Part shown: piece by piece, positions 1-12,400 of the stretch | Layout: every line of letters begins with the position of its first letter | How positions within the stretch are numbered: position 1 is the first letter of the stretch | Assembly: GCA_016617785.1 (NCBI GenBank) | Contig: JADILM010000006.1 | Span: 682,001 to 746,000, forward strand | Source of the DNA: Sporobolomyces roseus | Lineage: Eukaryota > Basidiomycota > Microbotryomycetes > Sporidiobolales > Sporidiobolaceae | Direction: 5' to 3' | DNA: 64,000 nucleotides | Position numbers and translations under genes: made by a program | The notes under the pieces: generated by a model | Database searches by the model: none | The model's input: the letters and a program-made list of their open reading frames with translations, nothing else | What the model was told of the DNA's origin: nothing

Positions 1-3000
1 ATTGAAGAAGGGAAACTCACTTTGATGATCCCCGACGCTGTTGTTTCTTCGAGTGCATCATCCTTCGGTCCCTCATACACGAGAGCCTTATCCCATCTCA
101 AGACCTTCTTCGTCGCCACAGTCGTCGTACTCGATTTCTTCTTCCCTCCCGATTTCTTGACCGGTCTCATCGGCGAACAAAACTGTTCCTCATCACCCGG
201 TGCCCTGTAGTGATGGACCACCACTTCCTGCCTCTCTCCAACGAGTTCTCCATCCCCGATTTCTCCCCTCAACGCTTCAAACTCTGATCCATCCGTAGAA
301 CTCCTCAGTGCATTCCTTCTCTTCGCAGCTCTCGCTTCCCTTCCCTCCTTCGTCGTCGGTTTCCCAACTCCACCTTCACGCGCTCCAAACGATTTTCGAA
401 TCTTGCTAGTTGGCGAAGGAGGTCGGTTCGACTCGATAAAGATCGTCTCGATTTTCAACTTGTTGAAGGATTGTTGGTTCTTCTTCGTGTTTCGTTGAGT
501 GAGTCGGTTCAGTTCTTCTTGAGTCACTGAGGGGGCGGGATTGAAGAGGAACGATCGAACGGGAGGCGAGGATTCGTCCGTTGAAGCTTGAGATGAGGAG
601 GACGAGGAGGATAAGGAAGAAGGCTCAGATTCTTCGAGTGCGATCGGAGCAATTGGTTTCGGAGGTCGACGTGATGAACGAGGAATGAGAGGAGCGGCAG
701 GTTGACTCGGAGGAAGAGGTGCAGTGGGAATCGTCGATACTGCCGCTGTTCTTCGAGTGATTCGTTTCGTCGGGACAGGAATGGCTGGTGCAGACCAAGT
801 CGACTCATCGTTGACAGGTTTCGCTCGTCTTGGTCGAGCTGAACGAACTGGGAGTTGCGCGACTGGAACAGTAGGAAGAGAGGAAGGAGGAAGTGAGGTC
901 GAATTACTGCCGAACACGTCGAGAGAGGAAGAGACGGCGACGAGTTTATCTGCCGGGAGGAGGAGTGCTGAGGAGGTCAAGGTAGGAAAAGCCGCCGGTG
1001 GAGGTCGATCGAGTGGAACTCGTCGAGGACTCCGGAGAGGTGAGGAGGAAGTCGCAGGAGGTCGACGAGAAACCGGAGACGATCGACTTGTGAAGGTAGA
1101 GGCAGGGCGAGACGGCGAAGCCGTTGCGAGTGAAAGATCCGGAGAAGTCGGTAGAGGTTGCAAAGGAAGCGAGGATTCGATATGAGGTGGTTTGATCGGA
1201 GTTTCGACAGATAAGAGAGGTTTTGAGAGTGCGCTTGAAGCCTACAAGAACATAAATACTCGTCAGTACAAAATGCAAGAACAGCCGAAGACGAAGTGAA
1301 ACTTACTACGGGTCTCGTCGAGGGATTCTCGACAGTCTCGGCCTTTCTCTTCTGTGGTGACCTCGAGCTAATAGCATGAAGCGTGTTCGTCGAGGTCGCA
1401 GGAATCAGGACAGTACGATCGATTTTGACAGGTCTTGCGGATCTCGGAACTTGAGGAAGTTGAGTCGCTTGTTGCAGAGGCGGAGTGGGACCTCGACTAG
1501 GGAGGAGGGCAGGAGCTGAGCTCGTCTGCTGGAGTGCAGGAAGTTGACGAGGAGCAGGTGCTGTCGAAGCTGAGAGCGATGAAGAAAGTGGTCTGGCGAT
1601 TTCGGAAGATGACGAGAGTTCGGGACGATGCAGACGAGAGAGTGCAGAGGGATGAGCTGGACGAGAAGTACTCGGGAGGACAGGTCGAGTCGGTTTCGCA
1701 GCCGAAACTGTTAACCGTGAAGACGGGACACCTCGAGTTGAGGGAGTGGGAACGGTTCGAGATGATGAGAGCGACGACGGAGGTTTGAGGCCAGACTTGA
1801 CCAGCGGACGAGGTCTCGGAATAGTCGAGATTGGAGGACGCATCGAAGAGGTCGAAGAAGGGAGAGAAGAAGAAAGTTTCGATTTTGTCGGAGGGTTGTT
1901 CTCATTCACCGTCGCAAGCCGAGACGTGACCGAGTCGCTCACCGTTCTGGATCGAATGGAAGAAGGTGCAGCGAGTCGAGGATTCGAGGAAGAGGAAGAA
2001 GGAGCAGGTCGAGGGATCCCAGGTGCGTGAGAAGGGGTACCGAGCGAAACCTTCGTTGTTGTCGAAACCATCTTGCGTGATGTGCTAGCTGCCGAGCCAG
2101 GAACCATCGATGTCAAAGCAGTCCGTCGCTTCGGGTCGTTCAGACTGTCGAAAGATCGTTTTGTTGCGAGAGAAGATAGCTTCGTGAGTTGCCGACGGGC
2201 GGTCGGTGCATCGTGAACTTGAGGTTGAGCCATACGAGCGACTGGATCGAATGCTGTCGCTTTCTTCGGAGTTGTAGAAACGGGAGGAGGGGCAGGGAGA
2301 GAAGCGGGAACAGGTGCGGTTTGTTCGAGAGTGTTTGCAACGGCTCGAGGGGACTCGGTGAGAGGGAGAGCAGTCGGAATTACCAGAGGAGAGCAAATGG
2401 GAGGTTGCGGTATCGCGAGAAGAGGGGAAGGTGGGTGTTCGAGGGTTGGAGATGGGGTTCGTTGAGGTGTTTTCGGTCGTTCGTCTTCTTCCGACGTCTC
2501 CACTGAAGCCTGAATCGTCTCTGCCTCGATTTCTGCCATTGTTCCTTCGATCTCATCCGTCGTTTGTCCCGATTCATCTGCAACCAGCTTGGGTTGAATA
2601 GCTTCCTCCTCCACTATCCCTCCGACCTTACAGCAGAGTTCCTCCTTATGGTCCCCATCGAGCTCCTGACCTGACTCCACGTCGCTCATTCGCTCTAAGC
2701 GTTCCTCCTTTTCGATCCGACCCACCTCGATCCCAATCTCGCTCGTTTCCGTCTCTTCGACAACCTCCTCTCGTTCGTCTTCCTCCTCTTCAACCCACTC
2801 CTCATCTCCTATAACCGTATCACCATTCTCCTCCAAGACCGCTTCCATTTCCCCTCCTCGACCCGCAGAAGGATAACTCAATGAACTTTCCGCTTCCTCC
2901 CAAATCGATCCGTCAGCATCACAATCTGTCAATTCGTCTTCTTCATAACTCTTGTGGGTCCTTACGGAGGGAGTGGAGGGGGAGAATCGATAGGCTGAGG

Positions 3001-3676
3001 GTGTTTGAGGGAGGAGGTAAGAAGGGAGGGATGATAAAGGTTTACGGATTGGTGTTGAGGGATCTGGATCTGGATCAATCGAGGTTCAGCCTGTGCGCAT
3101 CACTAGATACTAAAATGGATGCTAGGTACCTTCTGCATCTGTTTGCCAATCTGACTCGTCTCCAGAGTCGCTCGAAGAGTCTCGTTCAACATCCCTTTCG
3201 TCCTCTCGCTCTCCCGCTTCCCGCCGTCCCAAAGGACTCCCATTACTAATTTCAAACCTCAAACTCTTGGTTGGTGATCGTAGAGGACTCGTTTGCGGTG
3301 GACGAGAGTTGAAAGTGTTTGTTGTTTTTCTAGAGAGTAGAGTTGGGCTATCTATTTGGCTGGGACTAGTGGGCGTATTGATTCGTAGTTGTTTCATAGC
3401 GGATCTCAAGGCAGTATTGATCGGTTTGAGTGGAGTGATCGAGAACGAGTTCGAAGGTGAATCCAATTTGAGGTGATTCTCATCCATCTCACTCAATCTA
3501 CCTTGTGAGGATCCTGATCTTTTGTTGGGTGACCTGGAGGGAGTTCCGCGTGGTGTAGTAGTTTGCTTGCGAGTTGAGCGAGGAGGAGTGGATCTTGAAT
3601 GAGGAGAGTTGTTGAGTGATGGATGAATCGCCTCGAAGGGACAGGGACTGCTCGGTAGAGGAATAGCAGTCGCCAT
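1..3676 (-). CDS. Large disordered Ser/Thr/Pro-rich protein, partial (runs off left edge)
   Basis: I do not recognise this protein by name. It reads right to left from ATG at 3676 and continues past the left edge. Exons 3676-3130, 3069-1307 and 1241-21 give at least 1,177 residues. Intron 3129-3070 was chosen because only this join keeps the following acidic stretch (S-Y-E-E-D-E-L-T-D-C-D) open; intron 1306-1242 has GTAAGT/TTGTAG ends; a further GTGAGT donor lies at 20-15. The N-terminus is rich in S-P and T-P, the middle is acidic, then follow hundreds of residues of S/P/T/R-rich low complexity. Near 540-400 is a more conserved-looking segment, T-Q-E-E-L-N-R-L-T-Q-R-N-T-K-K-N, then R-P-P-S-P-T-S-K-I-R. 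The many S-P/T-P sites and basic patches suggest a phosphoregulated nuclear or cytoskeletal scaffold, but that is inference. It lies tail-to-head with RPC31. Confidence 0.75.
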
Positions 3677-3892
3677 TGCTTCTGATGAGAGGAGGAGTCG
3701 GGGGAGAGAGGGAGGTATACACAGGCGGAGTGATGTTGAGGTGAAAGGGAAGGATCGCTCTCATCTAAACAACAAAGTCACATTTCTCGCAATTCTCGCA
3801 ACTTCGAGATTGAGAAGAACGAGTTTTTTGCAGAGTGATATAGTACAGTACAGTCTCGCAATCGATTCTACCCTTCGAAAGAAGTTTCGATT

Positions 3893-4953
3893 TTAATCCA
3901 TAATTCCACCGTCTGTGAACAGGATCGCCATTCTTCGCATCAGTTTCTGTGAATCGAGCAGATACGAGAGAAGAGCGATGCTCACCATCACCTCCACCAT
4001 CTCCCCCTCCTCCACCAAGATCGTCGTTATCGTCATCTTCACCATTATCGAAATATTCCGCCTCGTAATCATTGTCTCCCTCCTCATCCTCTTCGTCCCC
4101 ATCTTCGAGCAGGTCTTCTTCAGCTTGTGAATCAGAATCAGATCCTCCCGCTTCGAGATCAGGTGGTGCGTCCTGATTAAGACGGGGGGAATTAGTCGAA
4201 AGGCAAAGGGAGGGGAAGGAAATGAGGAGAAACTCACGTCGTCTCCTTCGAGTAGGCCACTCTTGACTGCGGTACGTTTTCTTGAGCCTGTAGTCGTGAT
4301 CTCATTCTCGAATCAGCACGCTAACCAGCCTGAGATTCGAAATCAAAGCAACGACTTACCTTCACTTCCTTTCGCTTTCCTCTTCTTTTCCATGACGGCA
4401 TCAAACACTGCAGCAGGGTGTAAATCTCGATCGTACTGTCTCGCCTGATGTACTTCTTGTAACCTAATAGCAGCTTGAGCGGCAGTCATCGTTTTAGGTT
4501 TGAATCGATCTGACCACCTCTCAATATCTACTCTCACCATCTCCATCATCAGCTTGAGTGGACGTGATCGAGGGGGAGGAGGGAGCAGTGTTACCTGTTG
4601 ATGCTTTCGTAGGAGCGTCAATCCAGAAGGCAGAGAATTTCCTCTCTGAAACCATCTTGTTATATTTCATTGCGATGATTTTTTCCCTCTCATCAGGTTC
4701 TTGAGTATCGGGTGCATCCACCGGCTACACATCGACTCAGTCGGTATTAGTAGTGACTCGAGGGAAGAGATAAGAGGGAATAGAAGAGTACGGGATAGAG
4801 TACGTCTGTACCTTGTTTCGAAGTATCGATAATATCTGACCACAAGAGATTACCGATCGGAGGTTGAGGTTTCCCGGATGCTGCACCACCTCTCCCACCT
4901 CTTCCACCACCCCTTCCACCTCGACCACCACCACCACCTCCGCGTCCAGACAT
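3893..4953 (-). CDS. RPC31: DNA-directed RNA polymerase III subunit Rpc31 (RPC7/C31)
   Basis: Subunit of the Pol III-specific C82/C34/C31 subcomplex, needed for initiation at tRNA and 5S genes. The start is ATG at 4953, opening a Gly/Arg-rich RGG-type N-terminus (M-S-G-R-G-G-G), then L-L-W-S-D-I, then E-P-D-E-R-E-K-I-I-A-M-K-Y, a middle block with F-K-P-K-T-M-T, and a highly acidic C-terminus with Y-E-A-E-Y-F-D-N-G-E-D-D-D. The Y-F-D-N-G-E-D acidic tail is the family hallmark. Five introns fit: about 4803-4725, one near 4578-4530, 4358-4290, 4237-4175, and a last one whose acceptor near 3912 gives the ending D-D-G-G-I-M-D before the stop at 3893. Exact middle boundaries are uncertain. It is divergent from the CHORD gene, with 202 bp between the start codons. 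Confidence 0.85.
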
Positions 4954-5155
4954 TCGAATTGAGAGTGTTGAGAGGTCGAGGGAAAGGATCGCGAGAGTTG
5001 CCGCGAGTCTAGAGGGAATACGTGATAGTTCCTAGAGTGTTGAGGATACTTTCGAGGTAGCTAGAAGAGTAGTTTGAGAGAGTGGTGACAAGTTAAAGAT
5101 GAAGAGTCCAAAAAATGTTGGCTCACCCTTTCCCTTCCCCTCTCAGCTATTCGAC

Positions 5156-6511
5156 ATGACAGAGATCAAGTGTACTAGGAATGGATGTGGAAAGCTATTC
5201 AATCCAGACGATAACAGTTCAGCAGATTGTTCATTTCATCCGGGACACCCAGTCAGTCTCCTCTCTCTCACTCTCTCCTTCTCTCTCTCTCATCAATGGA
5301 CTGATAGAACACGATTCATAGGTATTCCATGAAGGTCTCAAGAGCTGGTCATGTTGCGCATCAGAACAAAAACGTCAACTTCCCTTCTTCTCTCCTGTCT
5401 GTCTTCCGCATCAAGCTAACTCACTCAACTCCTACTTCGTAGCCGTAACCGATTTCGATGATTTCATGAAATTCACTCCCTGTGCAACCGGTACTCATTC
5501 ATCCGAGAAACCCACCCTACCACCCTCGGCTCCCGAACCCACTCCACCAACTTCCTCTACCTCATCAAACGGAGTTGAAACCTATGGCACACCCCTTCCC
5601 GCTGCTCCCCCCTTACCAGTCCCCACTCCTCAGGCACCCGCAAAACCCACCTCGACTTCCTACATTGAAGAACAAGATGATCCTTCGATCAAACTCGAGA
5701 ATGGAATGAAATGTAAACGAAAGAGTTGTGGCAAGACTTACGAGGTCGGTATGGAGAGGGGAGAGGAAGAGTGTTGTTATCATCCTGGTGCACCATTCTT
5801 TAGGGAGGGTAGTAAAGGTTATAGTTGTTGCAGAAGGAGAGTACTAGAATTCGATGAATTCCGTGAGTTTCCCCCCTTTCTCTCTCTCTCTCTGTCCCTC
5901 TCTGTCTCGTTTGAATGAACTCGAAACTGATAGCAAACGATGAGTGGGGAATAGTTCGTATTGAGGGATGTAAGACTGGGAGACATTTGTTCGTGGGAGC
6001 TAAAAAAGAGAAGGAAGGAAGCGAGGTTGTGGAGGAACAGGTCGAGTGTAGGATAGATCACTATCAAACTCCGAGGAGCGTCATTGTGTCCGTGTTTGGG
6101 AAAGGAGCGGACAAGGAGAAATCAAGTGTCAAGTTCACAGAGGATTCCGTATGTCTTCTTCCCTCTCTTCCTCCACTCGCTCTCCTCAATGCAGACGCTG
6201 ATCACTCGATACTTCTTCTCTAGATGACGGTTGACCTAATCCTCCCTTGCTCGAAACGTTACACCCGAACTTTTTCCCCTCTCTACGGTCCCATCACTTC
6301 CTCTACCTCCACCTTCCAAATCCTCTCGACGAAATGTGAAATCACTCTTTCGAAAGCAGACGCTCGTAGTTGGCCTATGATTCTTGGAGATTCGAGTGGA
6401 TTGGCAGGAAATTTCGTTGCTCAATTAGCGTTCTCTGCGGGTGGGGGAAGGGGGACTACGGGAGCGAAGGAGGCAGTGTTGGACGAGACTAACAAGATGT
6501 ATAAACAATAG
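5156..6511 (+). CDS. CHORDC1: CHORD and CS domain protein (CHORDC1/Rar1-related Hsp90 co-chaperone)
   Basis: Zinc-binding co-chaperone of the CHORDC1/melusin family; such proteins bind Hsp90. Start at ATG 5156 (M-T-E-I-K-C-T-R-N-G-C-G-K), an upstream in-frame ATG at 5099 being less likely. The first CHORD domain has C-x4-C, then C-S-F-H-P-G-H-P, V-F-H-E-G-L-K-S-W-S-C-C and, after an intron, D-F-D-D-F-M-K-F-x2-C-x3-H. A Pro/Ser linker follows. CHORD 2 is M-K-C-K-R-K-S-C-G-K to E-F-D-E-F, and after the intron ending near 5954, R-I-E-G-C-K-T-G-R-H. A C-terminal CS domain (H-Y-Q-T-P-R-S-V-I-V-S-V-F to W-P-M-I) ends at 6511. Introns: 5252-5321, about 5371-5443, about 5863-5954, about 6149-6223. 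All Cys/His ligands appear present. Two CHORDs plus CS is the standard animal/fungal order; budding yeast lacks the family. Confidence 0.9.
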
Positions 6512-6870
6512 ATGAGGGATAGGAGAGCGGGGTAAAGAGGAGGAGGACGAGAATAGTGGAAAGAGTGGATTTTCGTTTTTTTAGTAAACCTCCGCAATGA
6601 TTTCTCTTCGCAATTATCGTTTTCGACAAGGTTACCGTACGAAACCGAAGTAGCTTACACTCGATTTCTTTGCGGTGCTCACTGCGAAAAGCAAGTAGAC
6701 CTCGCTGCTTCCGATTTGCTTCGCTTCCTTCGCTCCAACTTTCCAACTCCTCCTACCAATCACCAACTTCTCACTCTCCAGCGGCTACTCAACACTTTGA
6801 CCGTCTCTCATCACGCTGCCCGCTCCTTCCTTACATCGCCCCCTCCAAGTTCCGTTTCATCTCGCATTCG
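6512..6870. other. Intergenic spacer
   Basis: A 359-bp gap between the CHORD gene and the C2-domain gene, both on the + strand. It must hold the terminator of the first and the promoter of the second. I see pyrimidine-rich stretches toward the right end (6750-6850), common upstream of fungal start codons, and no convincing coding signal. Confidence 0.5.
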
Positions 6871-9025
6871 ATGAACCCCTCGTCCTCCTCATCCCGGCGC
6901 AAAGAAATAGGTCTCATAATTCTAGTAATCCTCAAAGGTACCTCTTGCCCATTTCTCCAGTTTCTCCCGATGCTAATGAGAGGACTTGAACAGCCCAACA
7001 TCTGAATGATCCTCACCGGTTCTCAAAGCAGGATCCATTTTGTATCGCACGGTTAGGGGACGAGGGGGAAGAAGTGAGAACTATGGTAGATAAGAATGGG
7101 GGTCAAGTACCACGTAAAGTCGATTCCGCTCTATTTTCGAAGGATTAAGTGTTGATAAAGTCTAGTGAGGACAGTTTGGGATGAAGAGTTCCGGTTGAAA
7201 TTGTATGAGGATTCAGATGTGGCAGAGGGACAGGTATTGAATTTGAAGGTGATGAGGAAGGAGGGGAGGGAAGAGGAATTGATTGGTGAGGGAAACGTTA
7301 GGATTGATGGTAAAAGTTGGAGGGAGTTTGATGGTGAGTCGAATTCAGCTATGCGAGAGTTGTATAGTAATGACATGGGGTCGCGTTCGACTTACAGAGT
7401 GGATCGAGTTGAAGAAGGACGGGAAATACGCTGGAGAGGTTTATTGCGAAATGACTTTCTATCCTCTCGAAGTACAGGTACGCATCTCAATCCGTCTACT
7501 GAGATATGTGGATTGCTGAGATATCTTTCGTCGACAGCAACGGCACCCTTCGAACGATCTGCGAAGACATCCTTCGAAACTCGACCCGACAAGTCGACTT
7601 CCTCCCTCTCTACTCCCAGGAGGATTCGCGCAGTCGGTATCACATCTCTCAATCTCTGATTCTATCTCCCGACAATCACTACACTCCAGTGCATCGACGA
7701 TACCGCACAACCCGCCATATCAAACTGGTTCGCAAAGCTCACAACATTCGCAAGATCTTCTACCCTTCCCTGGTGAACCTGAACGGGAGGCGTCGGTCGC
7801 TCTGAGGCCTGGATTAGCGCAGCCTCAAGTCCTGCCGTCGCATCAGAACTCGCACGAGTCGTTGCCTCTTCCTGGTCAGCACTGGCCTCCCCGAACGCCG
7901 TTTCAGCAGCATCCAGCAGCAGAACATCATCAATCTTTACGACCTTCTTCAGTTGTCCCTATGCATCCGAGTCAAACTCCCCAACCTTTCAACCAGGGTT
8001 CTTCCCAATTCTCGTCTTCTCCCTCTCAGTACAATCTATCCCCTCTCCAGCAGCAGTACAATACCCAGCAATCCTCTTCATACCCTACACCTTCGCCTTA
8101 CTCGACATCACACACCCCTCAACCCAAACCCGCTTCCTACCCCCCTCCGATCACTTCCCAACAGTCCCTTTTGCCTCCTTCTCCTCATCACGCTTACTCG
8201 GCACCTCCGATCCCACCCCGACCTTCGAGTGCAGCTAGCTCAATAACAGAAGTGATGCCTGGAAGTTTCCATCCTCCTCGTTCCCCTTCGCCTTCACTAG
8301 CACCGATCCTGCCGCCTCGAAGAGCATCCCCCTCGCCTTCACCTTCGAGAGCACCTTCTACTCGCCCGCCATTACCGACAAATCCAATTGGAAACTCATC
8401 GTTCTCCCCTGCTATGGATGCGAAAAGAAGGGAAGCGGAGAGTCGGAGCTCGAGTGAAGAAATGTATAGACCTCCACCTCCTGCCTATCCCGCTTCAACT
8501 TCCAACTCAACAAGAGATGCCGAGATGGCTCGGGAACGAGAACGAGAACGAGAAAGGGAAAGGGAAGAGCGCGAAACTCGCTCACGGCAACAAAAGGAGT
8601 CAGAAGATTTCGCACGTAAAGAACGGGAGCGAATCAGTGAGGAAGCGAAGATGAAGAGGATTCGGGAAGCGCAAGAACGTCAAGCGGCACGAATCAAACA
8701 AGAGTTGGAAGATCAACGGTTGGCGGAAGAATACATGAGGAAATTACAGGATGAGGAAAGGATTGAACGGGAAGAGAGGGAGAGGAAGGATGAGGAGATG
8801 GCGAGGAGGTTCAGAGAGGAAGAGGATGAGGATAGGAGGAGGAGAGAGAGGGCGGATGAGGAGTTCGTTAGGAGGTTGAGGGAGGATGAGAGAAGGGAAG
8901 AGGATTTAGAAAAGGCTAGGAGGTTGGTCGAGGATGAGAGATTAGCTAGGAGTTTGGCGGAAAGGGAAAACGATGAGGAGGAGTCGAGGAGAGCGAGTGC
9001 TGGTGCGAACGAAACGAATCGATGA
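6871..9025 (+). CDS. N-terminal C2 domain protein with Pro-rich middle and charged coiled-coil tail (Inn1/Fic1-like)
   Basis: Probable cytokinesis protein of the Inn1/Fic1 type, which couple membrane to the actomyosin ring. The C2 domain is spread over four exons: K-E-I-G-L-I-I-L-V-I-L-K-A-Q-H-L, then S-K-Q-D-P-F-C-I-A-R-L-G, then R-T-V-W-D-E-E-F-R, then D-E-W-I-E-L-K-K-D-G-K-Y-A-G-E-V-Y. The pattern K-Q-D-P-(Y/F)-C and G-K-Y-A-G-E-V-Y is typical of this fungal C2 group. Introns near 6939-7000, 7119-7163, 7335-7397 and 7475-7538. Residues from about 180 on are Pro/Ser/Gln-rich with many P-x-x-P candidates for SH3 partners. The last 170 residues are an almost uninterrupted Arg/Glu helix, including an R-E repeat at about 8535-8570. 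Many fungal relatives have the Pro-rich tail but less coiled coil, so the exact orthologue is uncertain. Confidence 0.8.
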
Positions 9026-9403
9026 AAGAGAATGAAAATCCAATGTTGTCATAAATTTTCTACTTGTTGAATCCGAATAGGTTTCGCGTGAATGTGATAA
9101 ACCTCGATTACTACCTACGCGAGCTATAGAACGGGAGAGGCAGTCGAAAAGCAAAAATGATCGGAAAAAAACAAAAGTCAGAATTCTCTTCCCGACCACT
9201 GTAACTACACTCCCTCACCTCACCTTCGCTTTACGACACCCTCGCTTGACACCAGACCACTAGCACAAGGCTAACTTCCCTGTATCACCAAACAACTTAG
9301 CGCGTCGACTTTTACCCTTTATCATTCAACTTTGCAACAAACTCGATCGGCTCCAAACTTCCCATTCCTCTCCCTTTCTCTCTTCCACTAGAGTGCCTCA
9401 GCC
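9026..9403. other. Intergenic spacer, promoter region of arrestin-fold gene
   Basis: A 378-bp gap. The right half (about 9190-9400) is C/T-rich and leads into the ATG at 9404, as expected for a fungal promoter and 5' UTR. I see no RNA gene or credible ORF on either strand. Confidence 0.5.
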
Positions 9404-12400
9404 ATGAGCTCCGGTGTAGAAGAGTCCATTTCAGGATTGGGTATCACCTTCGACTACCTCACCTCTCCTATTCAAAACAAACACAACCGTCACTCAACTC
9501 TTCCTCCCCATCTTCAACCACATCGACCTTTGCAACATTCAGTATCTTACGATGATGGACTGAGTAGTAGGAGAAGTTATCATCAACCTATGATCAGGCA
9601 AGAGTCGGAGTTATCAGGAGGAAGTTCAACAAGACGAGTTAGAATCGCGGTTGGAACACCAGAAGTTCTTGGAGGTGGAAAGGGTCAAATGTATCTGCAT
9701 CCTCATCAGAACCTCTCCCCTCTATCAGATTTCGATACTTCGTCAGGTTCCGCTTCCGATACAGCTTCTTCGCAACCTTTCTCTCCAGCTTCCCTTTCTT
9801 CCCTTCCTTCCTCGACAGAATCTGGAGCCTATCCTTCTTTCCACCCTCATTCTCAACACTCTCCGATCAATCACAAACCATCCTCGTACCTTCCTCCTCG
9901 AGAACATCATGCACCGGGAATGCAAGCCGAAACTTCTCGCCCTTATCCTCCCTCTGAACCTTCGGAATCTTCCCACTCTGTTCAATCACATCGATCTCAC
10001 CTCTCCCATCAATCGTACCGTCGTCCCATGGCAAACCCAGATCACGGACCCTCTCCCGAATCTCGTCGTCCTTCCCGTCTTCCCGCTTTCTTGCAAGACA
10101 GGCAACAAACGAATCAACATGGTCTCTCTCGACCTAAATCGATGGTCGAACTTGGTCAACTCTACGCTAGGCAAGAGCCTCAACACCAGGAGCAGCACCA
10201 ATATGCCTCGTACCGCGAAGAAGAGCAAGTTCACGATGGTCGAAGTCCGGTCGACAGCGTTCCGAGCAGCGCAGGAGGAATGCAACGTCGACGTCTCGAA
10301 CTACAACTCGAAGAGCAAAAACGCTTATTGGAGGAGGAACGTCGCAAGTTGAGGCAATCGGAAGGGAGACCTCGAGAAAGAGGAGAACCAGCTCAACGTC
10401 CCGTCGCTCGAACTAGATCTCGATCCTTGTCGGCTCAAGAGATGAAACAGTTGGCGAACGCCGAATCTGCTAGGATGCCTCGATCTCGTTCTCATAGCGT
10501 CAACTTGAGAACGAGTTCCTCGATGCAAGGACTTTCACTCGTTGAAACTGGAGGAGCTTTCGTTGCCCATGACCGTTACACCCAATCTTACTCGGCTGGC
10601 GAAGGCATCGTACCGTTCTCGACGAGTGACGGTATGGCTCACGGAGAGGAGCCAGTCGTGCAAGAGGAAGGAGCGGATGAGGAAGATGATGAAGTCGGAA
10701 CGGTGATTTCAGTCTCATCGAACGTACCTCTTCAAGGAGGACGACCCGCTGCTCTCAATCGACAATCGACCCTCCTCTCCGCTGGGGCGAACCCTACTCG
10801 GAGGAGTCGAGAGCTCACCCGATTGCTCCAACCTACCGGAAAGAATGGAGTCATCACTCTTGGCAGTATCGCTGGTTCCCCAACTCCTTCTTCCGCTTCT
10901 ACCGCCATCACTTCCTCGACTCGTCAAGGTGCACCATCTCGAGCTGGAACAAGCGTTTCCGCACTATCTTCAGCTCCTCCCCTCATCCTCGAACAAGCGA
11001 AGAGTACGAGTAAAGCTCGAGTCGAATTGGATCTCATGCTGGAAACCCCTTTGGTCGTCGAAGGTGGAATTTTGAAAGGTCGACTCGAGATCAAGGTCCG
11101 GAAACCGAAAGACAAAGAAGGAGAAGTTTGGGTTGGGAGACCAAAAGTTCGAGTTGTCGGATTCGAGGGTGAGATTCCGGAACTTGCCCTCCTCTCCTTT
11201 ATTGTGTACTGATCTTTCGTGACCGCAGAGCTATCTTCGGGAGACGCAAGACACATCTTCTTCCACCACGCCAACTCGGTTTCTTCCGTCGACGATTCGA
11301 AAGGAAACTCTTCTCCCTTACCTTGCTGTGAGGACGATGCGGACGAGGAAGGGTTCCGTCAAGGTCGAGTTGGTCAACACAGCGTGCCGTTCAAGATGGT
11401 AATTCCGATTGGAAAGGGAGCGAAAGGAGGATGGAAAGGAAAACAAGGTGTCGTTCGCTACATTGCTATCGCGTAGGTCTCCTCGCTCGCACTCTGTTAT
11501 ATGTTTGCTCACTGACGCTCAAGACTCGATAGCTCGATCAAACTCAAGTCAAAGAATGGGACGAATCGTTCGATCGCTCATTTCTACCGACATGTCGAAA
11601 TCTTCCCCTTCTTCAACCCAGCTATCGTTCTCGCGCCTTCGGTCAAACCTCTCTACGCCGAAGCTTCGAAAGGATTGTTTATGGGTGGAAGTGGAAAAGT
11701 CAACTTGTCAGCAAAGATGCATCGAGGAACTTGGGTCGCGGGACAAAGATGTTACGTTGATGTACGAGTCGAGAACGAGTCGAGCAAGAAGGTGAGCTAC
11801 ATTCTTTGTCCCCCGTCCGAACTCACGAACTGATATAAATCTTCTTTAGATCAAAACCCTTACTCTCGCGCTAGTTCGAACAACGACTGTCTTCCGTCCG
11901 AAGGCTCATCTCAACGCCGGTATTGGTCGAGATCCTTCGACTGGAGATGCAGACCTCGACGCAGACGCGTGTCAGACACAAACGACTCGCAAAAAGATCT
12001 GCGAGACGACGCTGGAAATGGGCAAGAAGGGAAGTAGAGGTGTTACCGCGAAGGGTAGCTGGATGGGAGTTGAAGCTGGAGAAGCGTCTGACTTCTCTCA
12101 CTCTCTACAAGTTCCGGTGAGTCCACTCTCGAGGTTTGACTCGAAAGTAACGCGAAGACTGACTGATCTTCGCATCACAACAGCCCGACGCTCTCAGTAT
12201 CTCTCGCGGTCGTCACCTCGAAGTCACCTACTCCGTGAAGGTCTCTGTAGGAGGATCGCTTTCCGCCGACGTTAGTTGCGATATCCCAGTTCGCATCGTC
12301 AACTTTGTCTCTCTCGATCCACCTCCCGGTCACATGGGAGCTTCACCCCTACCTGAACAATCCAGTCGTCCTTTGAACCGTAGCTGGAGTACAAACCTCA

